DNA from: Granulicella sp. S190
GTDB taxonomy: Bacteria > Acidobacteriota > Terriglobia > Terriglobales > Acidobacteriaceae
Assembly (NCBI RefSeq): GCF_009766095.1
Contig: NZ_LMUD01000040.1
Coordinates: 115,391 to 176,930 of the forward strand
Reading direction: 5' to 3'
Length of the DNA: 61,540 nt
Shown: piece after piece, positions 29,803 through 38,461 of the stretch
Position numbering within the stretch: the stretch's first letter is position 1
Layout: each line of letters begins with the position of its first letter
The notes under the pieces: generated by a model
What the model saw: only the letters and a program-made list of their open reading frames with translations
What the model was told of the DNA's origin: nothing
The model's database searches: none
Program-made: the position numbers and the translations under genes

Positions 29803-31758
29803 ATGTACGCGACACTAGGGTCTTCCGATCCGATTCAATCGAACATGCGTCTTGTAGTGTCGATTGTCTGCATTTTGTTTTGTATCTCTGCGGTCGCCCA
29901 AGTCGGCGTGGGCCCCTTCTCCATGCCTCTGCCCCTTCCAATACCTGAGCCGCGCGATCAGAAGTTTAAGGGTACGATCCAACTTCATGTCGATGCTACC
30001 GACACGTTTCATAGCCTTTTCCGCGTAAGCGAAACCGTGCCAATACAGAGCAGCGGCGAAATGGTGCTGCTTTACCCTGAGTGGGAAACGACCAGCCACA
30101 GCCCCACGGTATCCGCTATAGAGCTGGCAGGCCTCCGCGCAAAGATCGATGGACACGCTATCGAGTGGCGACGCGATACGATCGACATTCACGCCTTTCA
30201 CTTGACCATCCCTGCGGGCTCACATTCGCTGACACTAGATTTTCAGTACCTTCCGTCGCGCTCCTCAGCCAAGTTGCGCCCAGAGATGGTCGATGTGGAG
30301 TGGCAACATCTTCTGCTCTATCCTGCTGGTTGGTTTGCTCGGGATATTCCGGTGGTTGCTCAATTGGAACTTCCCAAGGGGCTGCGTGCATTTACCGCGC
30401 TCACACGGCTCCCCATTCTTGATAGCTCAATCTACTTTTTGGCTTTCGCGCCTGAAACACTTGACCGCCTCGTTGATGCTCCGGTCTATGCCGCTCGATA
30501 CACACGACAGCTGGACCTCACATCTTCATCCCATGTCCCCGTCCATCTTGATCTCCTCGCAGATGAACCTGCGGACCTCGAGGTATCGCCAACAGATCTT
30601 GGAGAGTTGCGGGCCCTGGTGGTGCAAGCCTCAAAGGTGTTCGGCCCCCCACCATTTCGCCACTACGAAGCTTTGGTTTCGCTCAGCGATCAGCTTTCGC
30701 CGGGTGGCGGCCTCGAACATCTTGATGAGGGCGAAAACAATCTGCCAGCTAACTACTTTACGGCAAGCGGGAAGCAGTTGAACAACCGGGACTTGATCGC
30801 GCACGAGTATATTCATGCCTGGAACGGCCGCTTCCGCCAGCCCGCTGGTCTGTGGTCGCCAAACTTCAATCGACCAACTGACCCCTCGATGCTGTGGGTC
30901 TACGAAGGACAGACTGAGTTTTGGGGACGCGTGCTCGCGGCCCGTGCCGGCCTGCGCACGACGCAACAGACTCTGGATAAACTTGCGTTCGACGCCTCAC
31001 TGGCCGCCCCACGTGGGGGCCGCGCGTGGAAGACACTCGCCGACAGTACACTCGACGTTCTCTACATGCCCGGACATCCAGTCATTTGGCGCGACTGGCA
31101 ACGCCGAGAGGACTACTACCCGGAAGGTGTTCTGCTATGGCTCGATGTTGACGCGCGCCTGCGCGAACTCAGTCAAAACAGGGTGAGCATCGACCAGTTT
31201 GCTCAGCGTTTCTTTGCCACGCACGACCGTGTAGAAAGCATTTCAACGTACAGCTTTCAGGATGTTTGCGATACGTTGAACACGCTCGCACCTGCGGATT
31301 GGAAGAGCTTCCTGAATCAGCACCTATTCACACACGCCGCTTCCGTCGCCATCGCCGGGCTAAAGCGCGCAGGTTGGCAGCTAACCTACACCTCCAGTCC
31401 GACCGAAACGTTTCTGCAGGATGAAGCCGATGCTGGCGTCATCAATCTCGACGATTCGATCGGTGCTGAATTCCGCCCCAACGGCAGCGTTCGCTCGGTT
31501 ACGTGGAACGGCCCCTCTTTCCGTGCTGGACTCTCCCCCGGCGTCCACGTCGTCGCCGTGAATGGACACCCCTTCTCTTCGTCCGTCGTGCGTTCCGCCA
31601 TCGTGGATTCTGCAACGGTCCCAATATCTCTTACGTTGCAGGATGACGAAATGCACCGCGATGTTATCGTCCCCTACGCCGGGCCGTTGCGCTATCCACA
31701 TCTAGAGCGCATACCCGAGACGCCCGATCGCCTCACGGCGCTGCTTGCCCCTCATTAA
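29803..31758 (+). CDS. M61-type (glycyl aminopeptidase-like) peptidase with PDZ domain
   Basis: 651 residues, secreted. The zinc motif HEYIHAWNGR (HExxH) is near residue 334, and GGLEHLDE, a family hallmark, is some 25-30 residues before it. WVYEGQTEFWG supplies the downstream glutamate ligand. A C-terminal PDZ-like domain contains SFRAGLSPGVHVVAVNGHPF. A signal peptide begins at the ATG at 29845 (RLVVSIVCILFCISAVAQ), and that may be the real start, although neither start has a good Shine-Dalgarno. The paralogue at 43003-44880 has the same layout but an altered zinc motif. Confidence 0.88.
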   Translation: MYATLGSSDPIQSNMRLVVSIVCILFCISAVAQVGVGPFSMPLPLPIPEPRDQKFKGTIQLHVDATDTFHSLFRVSETVPIQSSGEMVLLYPEWETTSHSPTVSAIELAGLRAKIDGHAIEWRRDTIDIHAFHLTIPAGSHSLTLDFQYLPSRSSAKLRPEMVDVEWQHLLLYPAGWFARDIPVVAQLELPKGLRAFTALTRLPILDSSIYFLAFAPETLDRLVDAPVYAARYTRQLDLTSSSHVPVHLDLLADEPADLEVSPTDLGELRALVVQASKVFGPPPFRHYEALVSLSDQLSPGGGLEHLDEGENNLPANYFTASGKQLNNRDLIAHEYIHAWNGRFRQPAGLWSPNFNRPTDPSMLWVYEGQTEFWGRVLAARAGLRTTQQTLDKLAFDASLAAPRGGRAWKTLADSTLDVLYMPGHPVIWRDWQRREDYYPEGVLLWLDVDARLRELSQNRVSIDQFAQRFFATHDRVESISTYSFQDVCDTLNTLAPADWKSFLNQHLFTHAASVAIAGLKRAGWQLTYTSSPTETFLQDEADAGVINLDDSIGAEFRPNGSVRSVTWNGPSFRAGLSPGVHVVAVNGHPFSSSVVRSAIVDSATVPISLTLQDDEMHRDVIVPYAGPLRYPHLERIPETPDRLTALLAPH

Positions 31759-31892
31759 GGATCGCTCGGCGTAGATGGCTTGAAAAGATTCGCTCGAAGC
31801 CTGTGCCAGAAGTGTCTAGCTTTACTGGTTTCTCGTGCTGCCAAGTATGGCCTTTGGAAAAGTGGATGAATTGTGGCGCTCCACAGCATACC

Positions 31893-32060
31893 TCCAACGG
31901 CTCCTAAGTAGACAGAAGTTCTTATTACTTCGAGGCATTAAATCGGCCGGACCGCTGTGACTGTGCTCTTCGTCAATAGCGAAAACAGCTGGACGCCTGC
32001 CCAAATCTTGCGATCGTCGGCTCGACCAAGACAGCACTGTTCATGCTTCAATCCTCGCTT
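31893..32060 (-). pseudogene. Decayed copy of a TetR gene 3' end
   Basis: The plus-strand text CAACGGCTCCTAAGTAGACA at 31894, and the stretch GCCTGCCCAAATCTTGCGAT further on, align with the 3' end and flank of the TetR gene starting at 35967 (CAACGACTCCTAAGTGGACA; GCCCGCCCAAAGCGTTGCGAT). Reading frame is lost. It lies beside promoter module B, so regulator and target region were copied together. Confidence 0.55.
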
Positions 32061-32330
32061 CATTGTTGTCAATTGCGGTCTGCTTTGCGAAGCTTATTCT
32101 CCCGGCGTGCACGGGCATCTTGGGACCATGATCCCGACCGCACTATCGGTAGCGACAAACAGTTGTGGTTGATCGATGACATGGTGAACCACGAATCCCC
32201 GCAATCAGAGCGGGAAGAGTATCCCTACGAGAACAGACGAGAGATAGCGACCGTTTTGCGGTCCAAAGCGCCACCCGCTAATGGCAAAGTGGCCGGTATG
32301 TTCACAATGATAAACCAAAGAATTATTTGC
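32061..32330. other. Stretch with no recognisable gene
   Basis: Short frames only, with no motif or family resemblance. It separates the TetR remnant from promoter module B and may be further decayed coding sequence. Confidence 0.4.
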
Positions 32331-32440
32331 AACCAATGGTTCGTATACGCCTCTAATCGACATATCGCTTGTCTGAAGTGGCGAAAATGCGGGGCAGAAG
32401 GGGTATGTAAGGGAGCTTCTAGTGATCGGGGCGCGTCGCA
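32320..32440 (+). pseudogene. Promoter-leader-start module B with vestigial NmrA-like start
   Basis: Contains TTGCAA, operator AACCAATGGTT at 32331-32341, and TCTAAT 19 bases after the TTGCAA. About 60 bases on, ATGTAAGGGAGCTTCTAGTG keeps the outline of the intact start ATGAAAGTTCTAGTGATTGG, but it is stopped at the second codon. Confidence 0.5.
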
Positions 32441-32584
32441 GGACGTTCGCGAGTGACACGCTGCACACGGTTCTACAACCCTAAATTCTGTTCCTGTTTA
32501 CTTTAGTTTTGAATCGCCCTCGCGGCCCGGCTGTGATAACGCGGGTAGCGACGCCCGCAATGAGGGTTAGTTGAAGGAGAGATA

Positions 32585-33112
32585 ATGAAACGACGAATCG
32601 GCAAGCTATTCCTTGTACTGCTAAGTTCAACCTTAGTTGTTCGTGGCCAGAGCCCACAGTCCCCGCAGATGGTTCCGGCTGCCACAAGCAACATCGTATC
32701 GGACACCACGGATGTGCAGCACGTACTTGATGCTTATCACGCAGCGGTTCTCGCTCACGATGGAGCGCGACTCGCCAGCTTGTTTCTTCCTCAGGGGAGC
32801 ACCTGGATCAACGTGCTTTCTGAAGAAGCCTACGCGCGTGTCAAAGCCAAATCGCCGAGCGCGACAAGGGTTCGCGTCGGCAGTTATACAGACTTTGCTA
32901 AGTTGGTATCTTCCTCGAAGGCAAGTCTCGATCCGACCCACACAAACATGACGATTCACACTGACGGAACAGTGGCCTCTGTGTACTTCGACTTCATCTT
33001 CCTGGTTGATGGAAAGGAAACGAATCGCGGAAGTGAGACTTGGGTACTTGTGAAATCGGACGGTGGATGGAGGATCGCCGATATCACTTATTCATCAAAT
33101 CCTCGTCTGTGA
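32585..33112 (+). CDS. Exported SnoaL/DUF4440-like NTF2-fold protein
   Basis: 175 residues. A signal peptide (RRIGKLFLVLLSSTLVVRGQ) is followed by an NTF2-type domain: DVQHVLDAYHAAVLAHDGARLASLFLPQGS, then TVASVYFDFIFLVDGKETN and the terminal strand SDGGWRIADITY. GAAGGAGAGATA before the ATG at 32585 is a strong ribosome binding site. Proteins of this type in Acidobacteria are secreted ligand-binding or lumazine-like enzymes of unknown role. No neighbour is close enough to form an operon. Confidence 0.8.
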   Translation: MKRRIGKLFLVLLSSTLVVRGQSPQSPQMVPAATSNIVSDTTDVQHVLDAYHAAVLAHDGARLASLFLPQGSTWINVLSEEAYARVKAKSPSATRVRVGSYTDFAKLVSSSKASLDPTHTNMTIHTDGTVASVYFDFIFLVDGKETNRGSETWVLVKSDGGWRIADITYSSNPRL

Positions 33113-33309
33113 TTGATTGTGATCGGTCGGAGAGAATGCGATAGGCGCAGCCAAAGCGGTTCACCTGAGTAATGATAAGTGGGTATCAACATCCAGCTTC
33201 GTCCACTCCAGGCTTATCACCTCGCTGAATCACTACAGTTGGCTTCAACAGCTAAACGCTCAACCCTAATAATTCCGATTGTGTTTTCCCACGACATATC
33301 AACTGGGGG

Positions 33310-33420
33310 GGCCAAGTCATTGAGAAGGTCTATGACTTCAACGAGGCACCGGCACCATTGCAGGCTTCGAATCGGCGCAGCACTTTGGGAAGCTCGTCTT
33401 GTGTGTGCTAAGCACCCGGA
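33310..33420 (+). pseudogene. C-terminal remnant of an MDR alcohol dehydrogenase/quinone reductase
   Basis: One frame reads GQVIEKVYDFNEAPAPLQ and the next reads GFESAQHFGKLVL, which together form the standard end of MDR enzymes (EAPxAL...xQHFGKxVL) split by a frameshift. Nothing of the upstream domains remains; a G7 run precedes it. Confidence 0.6.
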
Positions 33421-33446
33421 ATTATCTGGTGAAGAAAGAGAAAACT

Positions 33447-33890
33447 ATGAGCACTAAAATTGTAACGAGATCGACCCAAGCCCACACCATCACCGTCGAA
33501 GCAGCGAACGAGTTGATCAAGATAGCTCGCGCAGCCTCTCAGCAGATCGGATTTGAAGTGGCGATTGCGGTTACGGATTCGGCTGGAAATCTCAAAGCCT
33601 TTGAGCGCACCGACGCCTGCCCGTTCCTAGCGGCGGACGTTGCAATCGACAAGGCCTGGACTGCCGCAGCCTTTGGGCTGTCCACCCAGACATGGGCGTC
33701 GATTCTGACGAACCCACTTGTTTCCCAGCTTGCACATCGACCGCGTCTTGTAGCGGTTGGCGGTGGTTATCCCGTGATCGAAAGCGGTAGGGTGATCGGT
33801 GCGATCGGCGTCTCCGGTGGCACCGCCGAGCAGGACCAGCAGGCAGCCGAAGCGGCACTTCGCAGCCTCGGTTTTACGCTCCCCGCTTAA
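33447..33890 (+). CDS. GlcG/HbpS-family heme-binding-like protein
   Basis: 147 residues, matching the family length. ITVEAANELIKIARAASQQIG, then VAIAVTDSAGNLKAFERTD and DVAIDKAWTAAAFG, are family landmarks, ending with VIGAIGVSGGTAEQDQQAA. Members bind haem or small organic ligands; some act with redox sensors or accompany glycolate or quinone metabolism. The ATG at 33447 is chosen because the longer frame begins in the MDR remnant. No clear Shine-Dalgarno. Confidence 0.88.
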   Translation: MSTKIVTRSTQAHTITVEAANELIKIARAASQQIGFEVAIAVTDSAGNLKAFERTDACPFLAADVAIDKAWTAAAFGLSTQTWASILTNPLVSQLAHRPRLVAVGGGYPVIESGRVIGAIGVSGGTAEQDQQAAEAALRSLGFTLPA

Positions 33891-34026
33891 TTCGTGCCGG
33901 GAAACATCAGACGACTTGCAAGGAGCAAAGCTTGTGCAACTGACATCAATTCGCCGCAGACGGGACGAGGCGCGGGACTACCGGGAGCTCTGCGTTCCGC
34001 GCCCCTTACAATTGTTCAGCAGATCG

Positions 34027-34917
34027 TCAGTACTTCACGTTTGCTAGATCCTCGATCATCCCTGGGCCGGTCGGCTCCCAGCCCAACGTCTTGCGCGTCC
34101 ACTCGCTCGAGGCCGGCATGTCCATCGTCGCTGCGTGACCAAAGAACGGTCCAAAGTGTTCGCCCGCCTCTTCTGCGGGGATAGCAATGGCCGGCACGTC
34201 GAGGCCCCTCGCTATCGTCTCGGCAATATCGCGCAGGGACACGCCTTCTTCCTGTACCGCGTGATATGTCGTCACGCCCGATCCCGTGTTCTCGACCGCC
34301 AGATAGTACAGGTGTGCAACAGCGTGCAGCGGGGCTGCAGCCCAGCGGTTTGAGCCGTCGCCTACGTAGGCCGAAGCACCTTTCTCGCGTGCGAGCTGAA
34401 TAACCCTCGTCACCAGTCCCTGCTTGCGCGTGTCGTGCACCTGCGGCAGACGCACAATCGCCACATGCACACCCCTTGCCGCAACCGCCTGCGCCGCCTG
34501 CTCCGGCCTACGCGGCATTGCAGCCGATTCTGCTGGAGGATCAGTCTCTTTGCGAGGCTGGCCCAGCGCGCCAGCCGTGATTCCGATGCCTGAGGTGACC
34601 ACCAGCAGCTTGCCCGGCTCAAGCACCGATCCCATCGCTTCAATCGCCTTGATCTCATCCTGCGCACTCTGCGCGAACTTCGACATATCGTCGTGGTTGA
34701 ACGCCAGGTTCACCACAGCGTCCATGCCGGTTGCGCCGGTGCGCAAACAGTCGAGATCGGTAAAGTCTCCGCGAAGCACCTCCGCGCCCACGGCCTTCAA
34801 CTGCTCCTCGCCCGCGTCCCTGCGGGTAAGCCCACGTACTTGGTGCCCCGCTGCAATCAGCTCCTTTACCAGCTCCGTACCAATAAATCCCGTTGACCCC
34901 GTTATGAATATACGCAT
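34027..34917 (-). CDS. NAD-dependent epimerase/SDR-family oxidoreductase (extended type)
   Basis: 296 residues. MRIFITGSTGFIGTELVKEL holds the TGxxGxxG loop of extended SDRs. AVVNLAFNHDD, SGIGITAGALG and a C-terminal VSLRDIAETIARGL region follow, as in YwnB/atypical epimerase-like proteins. The catalytic YxxxK is not obvious, so it may be an atypical SDR. The start at 34917 is fixed by GGAGAGG seven bases upstream. Divergent from a TetR gene across a 155-bp gap holding two GGGGA-N3-TCCCC sites, so TetR control is likely. Confidence 0.88.
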   Translation of the reverse strand: MRIFITGSTGFIGTELVKELIAAGHQVRGLTRRDAGEEQLKAVGAEVLRGDFTDLDCLRTGATGMDAVVNLAFNHDDMSKFAQSAQDEIKAIEAMGSVLEPGKLLVVTSGIGITAGALGQPRKETDPPAESAAMPRRPEQAAQAVAARGVHVAIVRLPQVHDTRKQGLVTRVIQLAREKGASAYVGDGSNRWAAAPLHAVAHLYYLAVENTGSGVTTYHAVQEEGVSLRDIAETIARGLDVPAIAIPAEEAGEHFGPFFGHAATMDMPASSEWTRKTLGWEPTGPGMIEDLANVKY

Positions 34918-34999
34918 CGTCGCCTCTCCTGTTGTTGGTAGCCAGCCTGTGGTGGTTGCGTGAAAAAACGTTGACAGGCGAATCTCTGCCTTGTAAAAC

Positions 35000-35042
35000 G
35001 GGGATAGTCCCCGGATATATAGGATATCCGGGGACTGTCCCC
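35000..35042. promoter_or_regulatory. Tandem GGGGA-N3-TCCCC operators forming a 19-bp inverted repeat
   Basis: Each arm (35000-35018 and 35024-35042) starts or ends with a 13-bp dyad, GGGGATAGTCCCC and GGGGACTGTCCCC, and the arms are also inverted copies of each other with one mismatch. Dyad centres are 30 bp apart, three helical turns. The position between the TetR gene and the epimerase-like gene indicates the TetR operator. Confidence 0.65.
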
Positions 35043-35072
35043 GGTTGCATTTAAATTTCTTGTCCGTTCGGC

Positions 35073-35699
35073 ATGTCGAAAAAGAAGATCTCGCCACTTC
35101 CGCCTGCCCGCAAACCCCGCGCCGACGCGGAGCGCAACCGCGAGCGCATTCTTGAGGTAGCCAAGAAGGTCTTCACGCGCGACGGCACCGCCGCGAGCCT
35201 GGATGAAATCGCGCGCGAGTCCGGTATCGGCAACGCCACCCTCTATCGCCACTTTCCAACTCGCGATGATCTCATCGGAGCGGTCTATCGCAGCGAGGTC
35301 GAAAAACTTGCGTCAGCTGAACAGCGCTTCGCCGCCTCTATGCCGCCGCTTGAAGCGCTCCGCGCCTGGATGCTTCTCTTCATCGACCATGTCGCCGCAA
35401 AGAGCCTTATCATCCCAGCCATGAATACCGTCGCCGGCGGTGCCACGCGCCTCCTCGAAGGCTCCCGTTCGCTCATCCATACCGCCTTCGTATCCTCCGT
35501 GAGACGCGCCATCGCCAGCGGCGATCTCCGCTCGGACACAGACCCCGATGACTTCGTTCGGGCCCTCGTCGGCATCTTCCACACCGCCGCTCTCCCCGGT
35601 TGGGAGCCCAGCGCCCGACGCCTTGTCGATATCCTCATCGCAGGTTCCCGCGCTGCGAATAAGCACTCCGCCGCTTCGCCCCGTATACAGCACCAATAG
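35073..35699 (+). CDS. TetR/AcrR-family regulator
   Basis: 208 residues. The N-terminal helix-turn-helix is RERILEVAKKVFTRDGTAASLDEIARESGIGNATLYRHFPTRDDL, here broken as VAKKVFTRDG, LDEIARESGIG and NATLYRHFP. The C-terminal ligand domain (AVYRSEVEKLASAEQRF onward) is of the common TetR_C type with a basic tail. It starts 31 bp after the two GGGGA-N3-TCCCC dyads and is divergent from the epimerase-like gene; autoregulation plus control of that gene is the natural reading. Confidence 0.93.
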   Translation: MSKKKISPLPPARKPRADAERNRERILEVAKKVFTRDGTAASLDEIARESGIGNATLYRHFPTRDDLIGAVYRSEVEKLASAEQRFAASMPPLEALRAWMLLFIDHVAAKSLIIPAMNTVAGGATRLLEGSRSLIHTAFVSSVRRAIASGDLRSDTDPDDFVRALVGIFHTAALPGWEPSARRLVDILIAGSRAANKHSAASPRIQHQ

Positions 35700-35994
35700 C
35701 GAGGCTCTGGCACCATGCATCCCGGCGTCGAGTGGGCGAATAAAGGGAAGCACTGACCGGCGACTATACCTGGCAGGATGCAGAACGCCTTCGCAAAGGT
35801 GCCTTCAGGCCTCTACGGCCCTTCGCAGCCTCAAACGAGTAATCCAAATTCCTTTTCGTACGATTTTGACGTTCGGTGTAGTGGCCCCTACTGGCCTCTC
35901 GTGCGACCAGGAAGGGACTACTGCTCTGGTAACTGGAATGAGTCTTGATACGCCACGGGCATAAATTCAACGACTCCTAAGTGGACAGAAGCTG

Positions 35995-36675
35995 TTATTG
36001 CTTTATTGCACTGGAGCGGCTGTATCGCTTAGAGATTGCACTTTTCGGCAATCGCGGAACAGTCTGAAGGCCCGCCCAAAGCGTTGCGATTGTCTGCTCG
36101 GTCACGAGAGTCTGGTCAGACAATCCAGGCACAACTCCCTGAATAACAAAGAGTGTGGCGAGGCCAAAGATCGTAAACCACCAAGTGTGGGCTATCACGA
36201 TGTCATCCCTATTTGGCAATTTTTCACTCTTGGCAACATCGAAAAAGAGCTGCACAAAGCGCGCGAACAACGGCGCACCAAGGTCGTCGATATATTGTCC
36301 AGCGCGGACGCCGTTTCTGTTCTCAGGCCCGAACCAGACGTTGCGGAACTGCTGTGGATGGTCAATGCAGAATTGAATCAAGCCGCGTGACGTTGCGAAA
36401 AGGCGTTCCTTCGGTGCGGGATGTTTAGCGGCAGTCGCGTCGAAGTTCTGAATCATCAGCTCGATCGTCTCGCGGCTCAACTCAGCAAGAACGTGCCATT
36501 TGTCGGGGAAGTGCTGATAAATCACAGCATGCGTATAGCCAATCTCTTTAGCGATCTCGCGAAGCGTCACGGCTTCGTAGCCGCGATCGGCAAACATCTT
36601 GCCTGCAGCCGCAAGGATCTCGCCTCGAAGTCTTTCCTTACGCTCTAGCCGGCGACTTGGTGATGTGGTTGTCAT
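35995..36675 (-). CDS. TetR/AcrR-family regulator, likely reader of AACCAWTGGTT
   Basis: 226 residues. The DNA-binding domain is ILAAAGKMFADRGYEAVTL, REIAKEIGYTHAVIYQHFPDKW; the C-terminal domain contains FCIDHPQQFRNVWFG and a hydrophobic FTIFGLATLFVIQGVV helix, as in TetR_C_33-like sensors. A perfect AACCATTGGTT site lies 53-63 bp upstream. The same 11-bp sequence or a near variant occurs in four promoter modules in the window, one feeding the NmrA-like gene at 37678. A decayed copy of this gene's end is at 31893-32060. Confidence 0.92.
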   Translation of the reverse strand: MTTTSPSRRLERKERLRGEILAAAGKMFADRGYEAVTLREIAKEIGYTHAVIYQHFPDKWHVLAELSRETIELMIQNFDATAAKHPAPKERLFATSRGLIQFCIDHPQQFRNVWFGPENRNGVRAGQYIDDLGAPLFARFVQLFFDVAKSEKLPNRDDIVIAHTWWFTIFGLATLFVIQGVVPGLSDQTLVTEQTIATLWAGLQTVPRLPKSAISKRYSRSSAIKQ

Positions 36676-36720
36676 CTGAATAGCTTAACTCCTTCTGGTC
36701 GAAATTTCCGTCCAATCGTT

Positions 36721-36750
36721 GACTTATAACCATTGGTTACAGTATAACCG
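36721..36750. promoter_or_regulatory. TetR operator within a divergent promoter
   Basis: AACCATTGGTT at 36728-36738 sits between TTGACT (36718-36723) and TATAAC (36742-36747), spacer 18, a good plus-strand promoter for the DUF2141 gene, and just upstream of the TetR gene on the minus strand. Repression of both directions is expected. Confidence 0.6.
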
Positions 36751-36840
36751 CGGGATAGATTGTTGGGGCTGAAAACGCTTCGGTTCAAACGACTGATTGC
36801 CGAACGAAATCGCAGAGCGAACACCGAGGGAGAATCATCG

Positions 36841-37302
36841 ATGCGACTCAACCGAACTCACATAACTTCAACTGTTCTTCTTGCGATGTTGGTTTCGGCC
36901 GGGTTGACCCCGCGGCGACTTCGCGCGCAACAGACCTCAACGCTGACCATTCAAGTCACTGGGTTGAAAAACGCTAACGGACAGGTTTGTATCAGGCTGT
37001 GGAACAAGAAGGATGGATTTCCCACGGACGACAGAAAAGCATTGCGAGCCATAGAGGTGCCCATCATCAACGGCTCCGCAAGTGCGGTGTTCACCGCAAT
37101 CCCGTTCGGCACATATGCGGTGAGCACTTGGCACGATGAGAACAAGAACGGAAAGTTCGACACACGATTTCCTGGTATACCGTTGGAAGGCTACGGCATA
37201 TCGAATGGTACGCGTGGAAAGCTGGGACCTCCCCCGTTCGATCCGTCGATCTTCCCAGTTCACAACATAGCGACCACAGTTCCCGTCGCGATCCACTACT
37301 GA
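36841..37302 (+). CDS. Exported DUF2141-domain protein
   Basis: 153 residues with a signal peptide (TSTVLLAMLVSAGLTPRRLRA). The mature part LTIQVTGLKNANGQVCIRLW, IPFGTYAVSTWHDENKNGKFD and GYGISNGTRGKLGPPPF is the DUF2141 pattern, a beta-sandwich with a DxNxNGKxD-type metal-binding loop. Function is unknown; proteins of this kind are found in the periplasm. The ATG at 36841 is preferred over the longer frame because GGGAGA precedes it and the signal begins there. The TetR operator lies in its promoter. Confidence 0.85.
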   Translation: MRLNRTHITSTVLLAMLVSAGLTPRRLRAQQTSTLTIQVTGLKNANGQVCIRLWNKKDGFPTDDRKALRAIEVPIINGSASAVFTAIPFGTYAVSTWHDENKNGKFDTRFPGIPLEGYGISNGTRGKLGPPPFDPSIFPVHNIATTVPVAIHY

Positions 37303-37592
37303 TCAGAAGTAAGTCTCTTTCCAGTGGAGTCTTGACGAAGAATGTCGCTCCGCTGATGAATTGAAGTGAGCGTTTCGAAGCTTATCCTCCCTGAGTGCCC
37401 CCATCTATTGTCGTCGTTCCGACAGACCACTCGGAAGTCACACTGCTTTCGGCGGATGGTCAAGAGACTGAAGCACAAGGGTCAGCAGGCCGCCACAAAA
37501 GCGGCCCAGCGAGTTTTCTGGATGATCCCCCGGTTGTTCTGTGTATGAGTGTGCGGGCGGTGAGTCACAGCGATTTCATACCAACGATTATT
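37303..37592. other. Gap between DUF2141 and the NmrA-like promoter
   Basis: No supported gene, repeat or RNA seen in this stretch of about 290 bases. Confidence 0.4.
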
Positions 37593-37623
37593 TTGCAACC
37601 AATGGTTATATCGCGCTTCTAAT
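37593..37623 (+). promoter_or_regulatory. Intact promoter-operator C of the NmrA-like gene
   Basis: TTGCAA (37593-37598), AACCAATGGTT (37597-37607) and TCTAAT (37618-37623) with a 19-base spacer. The operator overlaps the -35 box, so the TetR protein would block polymerase. Modules A, B and D share the sequence and the spacing. Confidence 0.6.
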
Positions 37624-37677
37624 TCCTAGGTCGCGTATTTGGATTGGCGGCCCAATACGAGACAAAGGGAGAATGCG

Positions 37678-38304
37678 ATGAAAGTTCTAGTGATTGGAGC
37701 AGCGGGCAAGAGCGGGGAGGCGCTAGTAGATGAGGCGTTGGCCGCTGGGCATAAGGTGACGGTTTTCGTTCGCGGCGCTGCCCAGTACAAGAAGGCGAAC
37801 GTCAGGGTTGTGGCAGGCGACGTGTTTGACGCGGCTGCCGTTGACCCTGCGGTATTTGGACAGGACGCGGTCATCGACGCGCTAGGCGGCAAGACACCGT
37901 GGAAAGTGACGACGATGGAGACGAAAGCCGCACACAACATTGTGGACGCGATGCGACGCCACGGCGTGCGGAGGTTGCTGAAGATTTCGGTTGTTGGAGC
38001 AGGCGATAGCGCCAGAAACGCCGGCTTCTTCAACAAGCACCTGCTGATGAAGACGTTTCTGCGCGGTTTGCTGGTAGACAAGGCGGGTATGGAGGCAGAG
38101 ATCGAAGGCAGCAACTTGGATTGGACGCTCGTGCGGCCGCCGATGTTGACCGACCATGAGAAGACCGGCATTGCCAGGGTGCTTAGTACTGAGAGCGGCG
38201 AGAAGGCACACAAGATCGGGCGCGCGGATCTGGCTGCCTTCATGGTGCAGCAATTAGAAAGCAGCCGGTATGTACGTCAGGCAGTGACGGTAACCACCAC
38301 ATAG
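37678..38304 (+). CDS. NmrA-like NAD(P)H-binding oxidoreductase (atypical SDR)
   Basis: 208 residues. MKVLVIGAAGKSGEALVDEAL contains the GxxGxxG-type loop of NAD(P)H-binding NmrA/BLVRB-like proteins. AVIDALGGKTPW, RLLKISVVGAG and the late NLDWTLVRPPMLTD are also typical; no YxxxK is seen. The ATG at 37678 has AAGGGAGAA at the right distance. It is the only intact version of a gene whose promoter and start occur four times in the window, so its product was probably worth duplicating at some time. A flavin or quinone reductase-like role is a guess. Confidence 0.88.
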   Translation: MKVLVIGAAGKSGEALVDEALAAGHKVTVFVRGAAQYKKANVRVVAGDVFDAAAVDPAVFGQDAVIDALGGKTPWKVTTMETKAAHNIVDAMRRHGVRRLLKISVVGAGDSARNAGFFNKHLLMKTFLRGLLVDKAGMEAEIEGSNLDWTLVRPPMLTDHEKTGIARVLSTESGEKAHKIGRADLAAFMVQQLESSRYVRQAVTVTTT

Positions 38305-38461
38305 CTCGTCCGCCGCTCCGATCGATTGTGCTCGGTCGGCAATGTTTCACGCGACAGATAGCTGTAAAACTTCATGGGACTGGCGAAGTGGTAGCTGCGC
38401 AACTCACAAGCTCTTGCATTCACATCAGAGCCCTTAACTTGGCTCACGAAAGGATTGTCTT

